From Haemonchus contortus (lineage: Eukaryota; Nematoda; Chromadorea; Rhabditida; Trichostrongylidae), in contig LS997566.1 of assembly GCA_000469685.2 (NCBI GenBank), positions 2,074,061 to 2,138,060 of the forward strand: 64,000 nt of DNA. Reading direction: 5' to 3'. Below are positions 32,601 to 43,500 of this stretch, in pieces (position 1 is the stretch's first letter; each line of letters opens with the position of its first letter). The translations under genes were made by a program, and so were the position numbers. Below the pieces are notes generated by a model. The model did not search any database and was not told where the DNA came from. It was given only the letters and a program-made list of their open reading frames with translations.

Positions 32601-34690
32601 ACCCATTAAAAGGTCACTTCGTGCACCCGATTAGGAGAAAATAAATCATATTCATAATCCAATAATCACAGTGATTCCTCGAGCTTGATTTCGTGATGGC
32701 ATTTTTTCTACTTCTTTTTTCATTTCCCTTGAGAATCCCTATGTGAGCTGGCGATTAGAAATGAACTTGAGAGGCTATCCACTTTTAGAAGAAAAATTTT
32801 TCAAAGAAGAAGCTCATTCCTGATGGGACTCTTTCTGCTAGTACGAAGCAGCTTCTTCGATTGTAGACGTGAGGCAGTAATTACACTTACACAGTTACAC
32901 TTTACATCAACATGGGCAGCGAGTAGTAATATGTCATATGTATTAAATGGGTGGTGATGGCACAGATTCTTGGGAGCCGGGCAGTCGAATCGGTTCTGTC
33001 AATCAATTCGCCGCACGCGGCTGTCGCGGACCGGTTGCCTCGTTGTTGCAGTTCTACCGCTCTTCTTACAGCTTGATCGCTTTGTGATCATTATTTGTGG
33101 TATGATTCTGCTGCCACATCATCTGTTCTTGTGTTCCTTGATCGACGCGCTGCTTCCGCTTCGTTCTGCTACACTCCTTTGTGCGCGGCGTCGCTCTTGT
33201 CGCAAAGCGACCATTTCGATTCATCTGCACCACTCCTCATATTCTTATGTATGATATAGAAAAGGAACCGAGTTTAACTAAATCTCACTTCATCCAAACT
33301 ACTAAAGCGTCAGATTCCACTGGATCAAATACAGCTACAACGTCAAACAAAAACTACGTGAAACTCTGTATTACAATGTTGGAGAAGCTCACAATTTTCC
33401 GCCGGGTCTCATTTCTCTGAGTGAACAGCAATGGTTCGAGTGAGCTTGCGTCCGCTGATGTTAAATGTGGTAAGAGAGAGAGTGGTGATAGATCCGATTC
33501 GAACAGCTCTTCCTCGAGTATTTTCTCCGAATTGTCGCCGTGCTGTCAATAGTACTTTTATCTTAGTAAACAGTAGTGATAGATTGTTCATTAGTATGCA
33601 ACTACAGTTAGCTGATACAGTCACCTTTTCGCCCTTACCCCACATCTTTTCTTGGACTAAGCCTCAAGGGAGGAACACCGGGATGGGTGAGTCAAAACGA
33701 TGCCCAGTTCTTACCTAATCCCAGCTTTTATTCGAGGAAATCATCTCGCCCACCTCTCGACTAATTGTAAGAATCTTATCTAATCAGAAGTATGGTTAGC
33801 TACTCCTCATTCTCTGCACTCTACGCTCAGGGGTTGAAAAAGAGCGAATTCGCCACACCCCTCCCATTTTCACCTCCCTTACCATGCGAGGCGGTGGTCA
33901 ACGTCTGAGCGTTACTACGCGGGACTATAGAATGAGGCTACAAGGGGCTTAGGGCTTTGTCCTAACAGTACCAGAGCGCATTCACCCTGATAGGGGGTGT
34001 AGATTCTTCTACGCGAAGGCTGTGCAGCGCTCGCCCCATCCGATTGGGTACTGCGAAGGGGAGATTTGAATACCTAATAGAGTATTGTGATGATTGCCGC
34101 GAAACCACTGCCGCTAGTCAAGGAATTTCGCGTATGGCGCCATCCCAGGAACGCCGACGTTGAATCGTTGGGAGTAGCGTACAGCTCATGTTTAGTGTGA
34201 ACAAAAAATCAGCACTTTTTCCTAGGAAAATGGCCCTTGTGTTGGCTATAAAATGGTAAGGGCACAAGCATGGTAGAGTTCATACTACTAGTCTTGGTTT
34301 GGCTGAATCTTTAGGCTATCCCCAACTAAAAGAGCTCGTGGAGTTTTATTGATATTTTGAAGCGATTTCTCGATGACCAGAGCACTACCCAACACAGCAC
34401 CTACCGTATTCTGAAGGAGTACAGAGCTGAGCAACCGATTCCCGGTGATCTCTTTTTCAATGAAGTTTCCCTGAAAATGATACCATTAATGACGCCAATT
34501 GATCTAACTCAGATCAAAAGAAAAAAAGCCGTTCAGACTCCGAGCAAGTGCGTGTAAGACCCACAATTCGTTGCCGAGATGGTTCATATGCTTCTGAGAA
34601 GAGTACTGTATCGAGAAGAAGAGCGATATTCACGAGGCCAATGCAAAGTACAAATACCATTAACTTTCCAGTATGACGACTAGACCTCAT
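26668..34690 (-). CDS. GnT-IV (MGAT4) family glycosyltransferase, paralogue A
   Basis: Family role: adds beta-1,4-GlcNAc from UDP-GlcNAc to the alpha-1,3 mannose arm of N-glycans in the Golgi. Nine exons join in phase: 32393-32487, 32178-32298, 31558-31663, 30775-30862, 29871-29963, 29655-29787, 28513-28635, 27880-28042 and 26668-26933, giving 395 residues. Matches to the family in order: AFCIPVVWRQEAYILETLRS, HDVVFIVMF, TGLLE, MQWRTKQNLGD, YYMQLEDDI (the EDD motif), WFIMQFSTLGAIGRLYR, KPVDWIL, PPLFQHIGKVSSLSG and a C-terminal beta-rich domain. An upstream exon at 34565-34690 encodes a type II signal anchor (CIGLVNIALLLD), nearly identical to that of paralogue B. A phase-0 stem exon at 34405-34470 is possible. 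The exon matching B 45788-45916 was not found. The C-terminus (DETHDKCRPK) is about 33 residues shorter than in B. A TTTATT at 26420 could be the polyadenylation signal on the minus strand. The alternative reading is a pseudogene, but frame and splice sites are intact. Confidence 0.88.
27236..27499. mobile_element. palindromic MITE, family 3, copy 1
   Basis: The ends resemble GGCTTTTTTCGTAGTCC and GGACTATGAAAGCAGCC. Inside are the mirrored GGCGTGCCACGAGGCA and TGCCTCGTGGCACGCC, and a central hairpin of AAGAACAAGATCAAAAA and TTTTTGATCTTGTCTC. Non-coding; lies in the last intron of GnT-IV paralogue A. Confidence 0.75.
29150..29345. repeat. palindromic GTCC-rich element
   Basis: The left arm GACCGTCCGTCCGTCCGTCC plus GACGCATGCATGCTGCG is mirrored by CGCACGCGTCGGACGGACGG plus ATGGTTGGACGGTC. 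The centre is ACAACACTAGATCACGTG. Probably a small inverted-repeat transposon in a GnT-IV A intron. Its outer end carries GGCTGCTTTCGGATCC, faintly like family 3. Confidence 0.55.
30545..30705 (+). repeat. dispersed GC-rich repeat, copy 3
   Basis: Relative of 16925-17098 and 22285-22440, with GAACTTCTCCCCAAATTCCC, GCGGCAGTGGTTCCGCGGCG, TTTCCTTTCATAGCGCGTG and GGCACGCCGTTCGGGAGG. Its GAACTTCTCCCC start resembles the ends of the family 2 elements, so the two families may be related. In an intron of GnT-IV A. Confidence 0.55.
30981..31317. mobile_element. palindromic MITE, family 3, copy 2
   Basis: The fullest copy: left end ACTGCTTTCATAATCCGCAG, right end GGCGGACTATGAAAGCAGC. The inner mirrored core is GAAAAACAAGATCAAAAAT with ATTTTTGATCTTGTTTTTC. 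The right arm has short repeats of GCCGGCTCGCCGGCTCGC. Non-coding; in the GnT-IV A intron between exons 31558-31663 and 30775-30862. Confidence 0.8.
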
Positions 34691-35310
34691 TACGTGCAGT
34701 TTCGATTCATGTCCTGAACCGATAGTCATGAAACTTTAAAACAGCGATCATTGGTGTGCCTTCCCTGGACTACGTTTTGGAAAGCTCAACCTAATCGTTC
34801 GCATGGTAATACGGTTGGCAGTGTTTCAAACTATTTGCTTTCGAAGTAACTAGGGTTCGTAGCTGAGCATGATTGCTTTAGAAACTTCTCATTGCACTTA
34901 CCGATGAAAAGGAACAACCGAAGGATGTTGAAGCAAGTGAATGATGTTGATGGTCTGAGTTTTCATATCGTATCATAGCTTCGATAAAGAGTTGACGTGG
35001 AGAGAGCAGAAGCTCTCCATGTTCATACAGCAAGTGCTTTCCAGTGAGATATCTGATATTTTCACCTCAGTAGTCGAAGGATGAAATGGCCGGGAGTTGC
35101 AGAATAAAATTAGCAAGCTGAGGGGTAATCGCAACACAGACTTCTGCCCAAATTAGCGATCTGAGTTCAAAAAATTATTCGATAAGAAACTTCCATGTTC
35201 GGTCTTCTTGAAACCTCAGCATATTGTATAATGTTTTACACTGGTTTGCTGTACAGGTTTGTTATGGCAGGGACCGCTTTACTGATCGACAGTTTGACAA
35301 GAACCTGAAG

Positions 35311-37808
35311 TCAGGACCTGAAAGCAGATCGGAGCTCCTTTTCTAAGGCTTAGAGCCCAAACGCGCTAGCCCAGTTGCAACAGCCCCAGAAACTTGAACA
35401 CCAAAAGATTCCAACCGAGAAACCAACCTTCTGCGGCTTCACCTACGTTACCTTCCCACTCAAGGGTTGCGCGGTGTTTTCAAAGCCCACAGTAAGGTAT
35501 GAATGGCAGAAATTTGCTTGTTATGGCAATGCACCCATTTCGGTTGTCCAGCATTGACATTACATTAACTACAGAATGCCACAAACAAAGAAGGCAGTTT
35601 CCCTAACGTAGAGGAAGATATTCCCTTAGTGGTCACCGACCCCGCTTCCAAGGTGAAGTTTACCGTGATACGATTGATGATAACAAATTGTTGGCGTAGT
35701 CTGTCATGTCGATCCTTAACTCTACTGCTTCTCAGGCTTTGTCTTACAGGCCCGTGAAGGATGTTATCTACATTTCTTGGCTGAATTTCTTAGTCGTTTT
35801 GTTGAGATTATTGTGCAGACAGGAAATTCCGATGAACGTTCAACAAGTCCAACAAACTGAATTCCAGAATCCCTTCTTTATTCAACCATCTATAACTGCA
35901 GGAGACAATCGGAGAATTCACAAGCGGGTGACAGCGAATATGCTATCCCAGACTGAATTAAAATATCGACGCACTGAGATTACGTGTGATTTCTCCTTAG
36001 AAGAGTTCCGCTTTTACAAGGTGAATGTTGCGCGCTTCTGTTTGCCTTCCGTCTTCGGATGGTGAGTGCTTCCGCCCTCTTCCGAAGAGGACTGGTCCCG
36101 TTTCACTCTCGCCCCTGAATTCGGGCCTTCCTCCAGTGGTGGAGGAGCAGCTCGTTTTGGTTTTGATCCGGGATGATCCCCTGGCTTATGGCCTGCGTGT
36201 GGAGGATGTGGTCCTTTCTCATTCGCTGCATCAGTTGCCACCTAAAATTACATTTGAATGAGCGGACATGGAAAGAAAAAAAGAACTGTTGGTGAAATCT
36301 TTTGATCGGAGCTATTGGACTATATCCTAGTTCTCAACTGCTACACCGAAACTTACATGTTCCCGCATAATATGCTTAAGCTTAGGGTACCAGAAGCATC
36401 ATGGTCTCCGTAAACGTTAACGAGATATCTTTCCTTCTATTTCGTCCAACTCTTTGTATTTCTGTTGCTTTATCGAAGCCCGAAAAAGCGACAGATCCGT
36501 AATAGCTAGCAAGCGGGGAAGACAGTTGTTCTGCGAGAACGGCCGAACCGAACCTCAACTCAACTATTCTCAACAGTTGGGTATGAATGCTGCTGAATCA
36601 GTGGAAGCGGACAAAAATGAACTCGCCACAACGAAGGCTACAATCAGTAGAATCAGAATCAACTTCATAACGACGACAGCGATCTGAGCCCTTCGCCCTT
36701 CTTTAAATACGCATCGCTGTTATAGAAATTCCGGTTCCGGATTCATCAGTTCTGTCGAAGTTCGATGAGCTCTGCCCTCAGAGTCGTATAGCAGTTACTG
36801 TGGTTTTTTTGTTGAATGGAAAACTTCGAGTGCATATGGGAGCCTGAAATGTTTGTATGCATGAATGAAGAATGCATAATTTCTCTCTATTCATCGATAG
36901 ATAAGTGCCATGGAATGCTAGGAGAGAAGTTCGTGTTCTCTGCCTTCTCGCTTGACGGCTATTTCTTTTTTTGTCCCTTTGTCTGCTTTGGCTAACCAGG
37001 GAAGGATCTCAAGTCGATGTGGCCGTTCGAATGAGACCTAAACTGCTAGACGTATTTTCGCATGCAGATCTCCAATCGATCTCACATTGCATGTTTTGGG
37101 AGGGAAAGTTGCCATCTCATCCATCAAAGTTCGTAAAACGCGATGAAGTCAATAGAGAAGCAGTCCATAGGCTACAAGTTGAAAGTCCAACCGAATGCAA
37201 AATCGCCGCTCCTCTCAAAGCCCGAACTCTGTCCTCTCACCCATCCAGTATCACTCTTACCACTGCTCCAACCACCGCTGTAGAATCTTTTGGATATTTA
37301 AGCTCTTTTATGGTAAGCCTTACCTAAAACACCTCATACTCCATTCAGAGAAACGCTCGGCAATTTTGAAAAGTAGAATTGTTGGTAATTTTGGAGTTGA
37401 TTAGAATTTTGGATGGAAAATTGGAAACTTAACCCTTGCCTACGAGGATGAAATCAGTGCTAAAAAGGTCTCGGAAGCATTCCACATCCATGAGAGAAAT
37501 CCCGGGCTGAACAACCAAAATGCGTGCACTGCCACAACAGGCAAATTTCTGCCATTCATGCCTTACTGTGGGCTTTGAGAACACCGAGCAACTCTTATCC
37601 AACAACGGTCGATGGTGCCTCATTGGCCCCTGTTTGTTCACGAAATTGATTGGGACGGCAACGTTGGTGGAACCGCAGAAGGTTGGTTTCTCTGTTGGAA
37701 TCTTTTGGTGTTCAAGTTTCTGGGAGCTGTTGCAACTGGACTAGTGCGTTTGGGCGCTTGGTCGGGTAAGCCACAGATCAGGAGCCCCGAACTGCTTTCA
37801 GGTCCTGA
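35311..37808. mobile_element. 2.5 kb unit bounded by 245-300 bp inverted arms
   Basis: The left arm (35311-35553) and right arm (37510-37808, reversed) share the outer TCAGGACCTGAAAGCAG, then CAGTTGCAACAGC, GAAACTTGAACACCAAAAGA, AGAAACCAACCTTCTGCGG and GAATGGCAGAAATTTGC. The right arm has about 50 extra bases. Similarity is roughly 85-90 percent by eye. Both arms can be read as FSKPTVR-(H/Y)-EWQKFAC in opposite directions, so they may descend from a duplicated exon rather than a transposon end. The unit separates the two GnT-IV genes and encloses a possible secreted-protein ORF. Confidence 0.7.
36014..36668 (-). CDS. possible small secreted protein, exons unresolved
   Basis: An ATG at 36668 opens a classic signal peptide, MKLILILLIVAFVVASSFLS, followed by ASTDSAAFIPNC and a stop, so a donor must lie before the stop if the gene is real. 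About 400 bases downstream, after a TTTTAG acceptor at about 36244, an open minus-strand exon reads VATDAANEKGPHPPHAGHKP and continues Lys/Pro/Glu/Ser-rich to TFTL and TAA. A middle exon near 36400-36530 (KQQKYKELDEIEGKIS) is plausible. I could not join the three in phase. Composition suggests an extracellular, disordered product. It sits between the arms of the inverted-repeat unit. Confidence 0.35.
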
Positions 37809-38370
37809 AAACGACGATTTGTCGAAATGTCGACCAATAAAGCGTCTTCCGCCATAACAAACCTGTACGGCAAAACAGTGTAAGACATTATTCGATGGGA
37901 CTTCGTTATGATATCCTCTTATTTCTATCTTCCTCGCTTCTTCCTCCTTTCTACCTTGTGGAGATCAAAGGATCTGCAAAAACTTAGGAAATGTACCCAA
38001 CGAGACAGCATAGATGAGGATCGCTATCACCATCATAACGAAAACTCAACGGTGAGTTCCCAGACCCCTCACCCGGCTGCGCTTCGTTGCGCGCGTCTGT
38101 CAAAACTAGGCCACGCCGCAGCCCTCACATGCGGCAGGTCAGCCCGCGATACGTGACGGACGTCGCAGGTGCTACAGTAATTTCACCCAAGACCTCAGTG
38201 GGGTGCGCCGAGTGCGACGTGGGCGGGAGGATCTACTTTCGATGTACGCGCGCAGCGGATGTTTCCCAGTCCACCCAGTGATGCCAACGTGAGCTAATCT
38301 TCGAGCTACTCTTTCAATCCCCTAGATATGCATGGCCTCTCTCAAATGAAAAGGGATGAAACAAACGACT

Positions 38371-38448
38371 AGCTTCCCAATATGCGACTTCTCAAAACTG
38401 ACATAAGCCAAAGGTCAGTTTTGAGAACAAGTCGCATATTGGGAAGCT
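38371..38448. repeat. long near-perfect hairpin
   Basis: The 32-base arm AGCTTCCCAATATGCGACTT plus CTCAAAACTGAC pairs completely with a 35-base second arm except for a three-base bulge, around an 11-base loop (ATAAGCCAAAG). It is much closer to perfect than the nearby MITE arms, so it arose recently or is maintained. Possible readings are the core of a tiny inverted-repeat transposon or a hairpin RNA precursor; no promoter or terminator is evident. Confidence 0.85.
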
Positions 38449-38574
38449 CACGCTGAGTTGGGCTTTTCCCGCTGGAACTCTATTTTCAGGAGATACTTTG
38501 AACATGCTCTGAACAGTCCCCCTTTTGAATGATGCTCTACTCGTGAAAGTTGCCTTTCTTATTGTTCCCAATCC

Positions 38575-38787
38575 TCAGATTTCTTCTTTGCCAGTGTCCC
38601 GATTTCGATGAGGCTGTTGCTTTTTTCGACCGTCGGTGCGAGGGATCCCGCGAATCAATCGATCATGCGTAGACGGATGGTATCGACGGTAGATCAGTGC
38701 AGAAAATGAGACAAAAAAGAAGATCAAGACAAACTCTTTCTGATTTTTTCTGAGACAAGTAATGCTTACTTCTGCGGAGCACTTCAT
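38575..38787 (-). CDS. possible small single-pass membrane protein
   Basis: The minus-strand ATG frame has a short N-terminus (MKCSAEVSITCLRKNQKE), a hydrophobic segment FVLIFFFVSFSALIYRRY and a basic, hydrophilic tail ending GKEEI and a stop. The orientation would be type II, like the anchor exons of the neighbouring GnT-IV genes, though the residues do not match them. No exon partner was found. It may be an unrelated small gene or a chance frame. Confidence 0.25.
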   Translation of the reverse strand: MKCSAEVSITCLRKNQKEFVLIFFFVSFSALIYRRYHPSTHDRLIRGIPRTDGRKKQQPHRNRDTGKEEI

Positions 38788-39692
38788 TTTAGTTCTGTAA
38801 ACATAGATCTCTCTCTGAACGGAGAAAATAGATGTCTTTCGTGTGAGAAGGATTAGGAATGATACGCTTGGATGAAAGGTTAATCATGCACTCGAAGAAT
38901 AGCCCGAACAACTGATTAACCAGTAAAGATGTCTATCTATAAGTGATCCCAGGCGTGTTGCTATGCTATTCCTCCCAAGTACTATCGAAATAATCTTTAA
39001 GCTGATACTCTCAATATGGAATCTTGACAGAATGTCAAAACAGGAAGCGTGTGACAAAATTGTGTTGACAGTAGAGAAAAAGAAAAAAGAAATTTCTCAG
39101 AAATATGGTTTATCCAGTAGTCACGGCTTCTACTTCACTTGTATGCAGTAATCCATGATTCAGAAGAAGAACCTGAAATTCTACCGAAGGCAGGTATTGA
39201 ATCCACTTCAGTCAAGAGACCACATCCACTAGAACCATTGAATGTAGAAATTTTCAATTATCGTTCAAATCCATCGGGATCCACAACCTTGAGGTTCAGA
39301 AGAAAATGTTTCTGATCGTTTTTCTTTTTGTCAGCCCCTCACTCATTTTTCGAATTGTTTGGATGGAGCCGCTGATGGCTGCGTTATCGATCGCCTGCGA
39401 TCGAAAGTGATGATCGGCTCGATCAAATACAAAATTGTAACAGGAATTTTGGGTTATTTGGATCTTTTATGATGCATGTATGGGAAGAAGACCTACGTGA
39501 TGTGATTTTATTATCGATGAATCTGCCTCCAAATCCTCGAGGCTCTTTTACTCTTTACCCTCTACATAGTTATCAGAGCACGATGGCTACGTTCTCCAAC
39601 TCCTTGCCAGTCATCCATTTTAGTGAAAGAACAAGTTATTCCACCCAGCCTTGATTATGAAGATACCATGGACGAGGTATTTGAGGGAATTC

Positions 39693-39960
39693 GGGGGGGG
39701 GGGGACGGTCAAGTCGTGCGTCCGAGGGTGCGCTCGGCCAATTGCGCGGCGAAATTCATGCCTATTCTGACGACTTTAGCGCCTATTATTTAAGCCCAGT
39801 TTAGAAGTTTAGTAGAACAGTAGGATCAGCTGACCTTACTTATCTACCTTACTTCAGATTTGGGCTCCAATGATAGGCGCCGGAGTCGTCCAAATCCACC
39901 ACGAACTTCGACGCGCAATATGCCGCGTGCACCCTCGGACGCACGACTTGACACACACCC
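39693..39960. mobile_element. palindromic MITE, family 1, copy 2
   Basis: A G-run leads into GGTCAAGTCGTGCGTCCGAG. The right end is CCTCGGACGCACGACTTGAC followed by ACACACCC. The middle is ATTTGGGCTCCAATGATAGG with its mirror. Same family as 12017-12297 and 48812-49074. Confidence 0.8.
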
Positions 39961-40534
39961 TTCAGTTGAAAGGAGTATTTCTTATTAGAGCTTTGAGAGA
40001 TTATTTGACCATAATTTAAATTTTCTTTCGATTTCTTCCTCCACTAGTGTCAACACAATCCAGGATGGAGTTCGTGGCAAGGTAAGGTCTGGGACTCGTA
40101 CTTATGCTTCAGCGATCCTGTTTCTTCTTCAGCACAATTAGGTCCGGGTTGCGGTCTGATGCTCGTCCAGATCGTGCCATTCCGCCCATTTCTGCCTAAT
40201 AAGAACGTAGGTATGAAAATGCTTGGGTTATGCACGTTTTAACATTTCCATTTTTAAGAAGCACTAACAACGGCAATTCTTTTATTATATACGATTAAAG
40301 ATCTTGCATTCTTCTGAGTGTGAATAACAATCGAAAAGCAAGGAACTCCTATACAGGACATGGATAGCCACATGGAATTACTCAACCAGCAAAAAAAAAA
40401 CAAAAACAAAAAAAAAGCTCTAACAAAATGGTCTGGCTAAACAACAAAGGCTTGCGAAGACTTAGAATAACGACAACCACAATCCATTGATGTACAACAC
40501 TTGATGAATTCTTCTAAGGGAAATTGAGAGCAAT

Positions 40535-43500
40535 TCAACCGCCAAGCTTAACTATTCTCCAGACAACATTTCGAGAAGGAGCTCGAGCTATAAATGTCTG
40601 CGTTCTAAGGGTTTTCCCGGCAGTAGCCCGAGTAGAAGGCCCGCCTAACAAGGTGGGGGCTTTTCCTGGAATGACATCTACATCAAAGTAGCTCACACTG
40701 ACAGGATGACTAATTTGAGCAGTGACTAGCAATTCTAGCGATGACACTTCCAGTCCATCAAGATGTGCCAGAAAATCGCCATCCACAGTGAAGTTACCCA
40801 GATTCCTGCGATTACCATCATGGTATCTAACAGAAACTACCGTTTCGGGTCCGAATCGGCCAAGTGGGGCAGGATCGACACCAGAAATTATTAGGATTCC
40901 TGAAATGAGGAAATATCAGTACTAGTACATAGGAAAAACCGAATTTGTCGATAATTCCACCGCATCTTAGGAAAAAGGCTGAGTTACGTCTCTACGTTCA
41001 CCCTTCGAAAAATTCTCCCAAAGCATTTATTCAGAGGATGGATGTCAATCTTGGGCATTCGAAACAGTAGCTTTTTTTGTAACTGAATGTAAAGCAGCCG
41101 TATGGCAGATGACTGCATACCAATGATTCTTGCTGGGACTGCAAACTCGACATTCAGGTAGTCGCCTGCTCCAATTTCCGTGAACCACATATACTCATGA
41201 CTGTTATAGCCAGCTTGAGCTGTATGTTGTAGAACTTGTATCATTGATGTCCTCAGGATTGCCGGTGGATTGACTGGGTTTTTCTGAAACTTTACATTTT
41301 TTAAAACAGATTAATCCCATTGCTCTGTGATATTTATAGGAGCTAGTCTGTCTTCTGCTAAGCACTTGTCTTTTGATTGCGATTGGTAGAGATAGCCAAA
41401 GCGCTATACCATTTGCACAGAGAGACCTAAGTGGTGCTCTATTTTGAGCTGATAGGAGTTGATAGACCGCTCTAACGACAAATTCCCTCACAGAGTGCTT
41501 GGCGTAAGTTCAAAGATGGAGGGTCCTGATACGATTGCCGGCGATGGGTAGCCGCGGTCAATGGGGCCCCTTGCAATATCAACTGTGACAGGGCGCGCCG
41601 CCCTTTGCGCTAATTCACTCATGCCAAACTAATACTGGTCAGATGTGTAACTATCGTACCCAATGAAGGTAAGTAAACTAAAATGGGGAGTTATGTGGGG
41701 AAGTAGGTGCTAGGTGGGTGGGGGTGCCACGGGCGGCTCGGCACTTCCCTGTCTGGCCCTCTATCCAGCGAGATAGTAGAGAGGGGGGAATGGTCGAGAA
41801 AGTAATGATGTTTAGGGACGTTTCATAGCCTTTTATGTTATAACTGTGTATTTTTCGCCTAATTTCAGGAAGGGAAGGGGCTCCGGGGTGGGTGAGCCAA
41901 TTGGACGTTCAACTTTTATTTCATCTCAGCTTTTCGCACAAGATAACCACCTCACCCACCCCGGAGCCCCTCCCCTTTCTAAAACTACGGTTTTATAGGT
42001 TCAGAGGAAGAGTGTCCATAATATGGAAGCATATAACATGTGCCAATAGGTAGTTTGGTTTGAATCACGAAACATTTCAGTACAGCCTCACCATCCCTTC
42101 CCAGGCTCCGGCCCAGTACAACTATCTCGCATGAGAGAGCGCCAAACGGCAAAGTGCCGCGCCGCCGCGTGGCCCCCCCCCAACCCACTTGGCACCGGGA
42201 AGTATTCTGTGAAAACAACAGCATCAAGAATTGTACTCACATGGTAGATGTAATTTTTCTCATCCTTTAACTTCTGTGATGTGCTATGAGATAAAGGATC
42301 AATGTGATGAAATACAGGTGGACTGACCATAATACGGTGTGAATTGCGAGCCTAAATGAAGAATATAAAGGGAAGAGTTGGGAATGGGGGCACAATATTA
42401 CCGCATCGCATATTAGGCGTACATAGCGTCTGCGCTGTCATTTAGTGCATCGCGGTTTGGGGAAGAAATTGAGTTTTTTTCGCCTGTCTCTACACTCCAC
42501 GAGTCGACCGGGTACTAGATAAAGTTATCGCACTCCAGAAGAAAGTAAAAGAATGGGAAATTTTCAAGGATAGATATCAGGGTTGGTAGGTAAGGATGAT
42601 ATGCCGTAGAAGAGAGGAACGTATGGTACGGTACGGAGAACAGTGACCGACAGGAAGGAGCATAAAGGTCAAGAAAATCCCTCGGGGATGCCGTAATAGA
42701 AGCAATTCCTACGGATGATATTCTCACGTGGTTTTAACACATTCGATGTTCTGGCATTTTACGAAACTTCACTGGAATGATATTTCTCCATGACAAGTTG
42801 CATCCCCTGCTAGTACACTATTGTTATCCGCTGTGATATTCAGGGAAGGGAGTCATAAAGGGCAATCATGTTCAGAAAAAAAGGATTAGAAAACTAGGGA
42901 GTGTGTTCTCTGTTTGTTTGTTCCGAATTCAGAATGGTTATAGAAAGAAAGAAGAAAAATCTAGTTCACATACATTGAAACACTGGGTTCTATTGTATTC
43001 GGGAGAACAGAAACGACTGAACTCGTCATCAACGAGAATCCATCCCACTGGTTTAAACTGATAATACAATGCAATTGTATAAGTCAGTTGTTTTACATCT
43101 TCACTCCTGCAATAATCTGAGTAAAGCTGCTACAAGACATGAAGGGAAAAGGATTAAGTCTTTTGGCGACAATCAATCCCATCCGAGAGGTTGGCTTAGG
43201 CGGATATCGATCCGGGATTCGAACCCCTGACCGTGCCAAACCATTTGCACAAGCTCCTGGTTGTTTGGTTTTTAATCTTGTTCTTCTCTGTTTTCAGTCC
43301 TTCGAAGGGGTTGAAAGACCGTCTGCCTCCCTCCTCCCCTCTAGCACTGCCTCGGCTAGCACGCCGGCTCTCCGGCCGGCCGGCGGACTATGAAAGCAGC
43401 CATACTGTTTACAGAAATGAGAGATAGGTGGACAATAGGAAGATTCTGACACAGAATAAATCACTTCTAAATGAGTTCTATTCTCGGCTGAGAAGGTTGG

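Larger units (their letters stand above)
37809..40534. other. spacer between the GnT-IV paralogues
   Basis: Holds a GC-rich repeat at 38050-38280, the long hairpin at 38371-38448, a possible membrane-protein ORF at 38575-38787 and a family 1 MITE at 39693-39960. A plus-strand frame near 39030-39150 (MSKQEACDKIVLTVEKKKKE) is protein-like but isolated. The 3' end of GnT-IV B probably reaches to about 40280, where TTTATT could be its polyadenylation signal. Confidence 0.45.
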
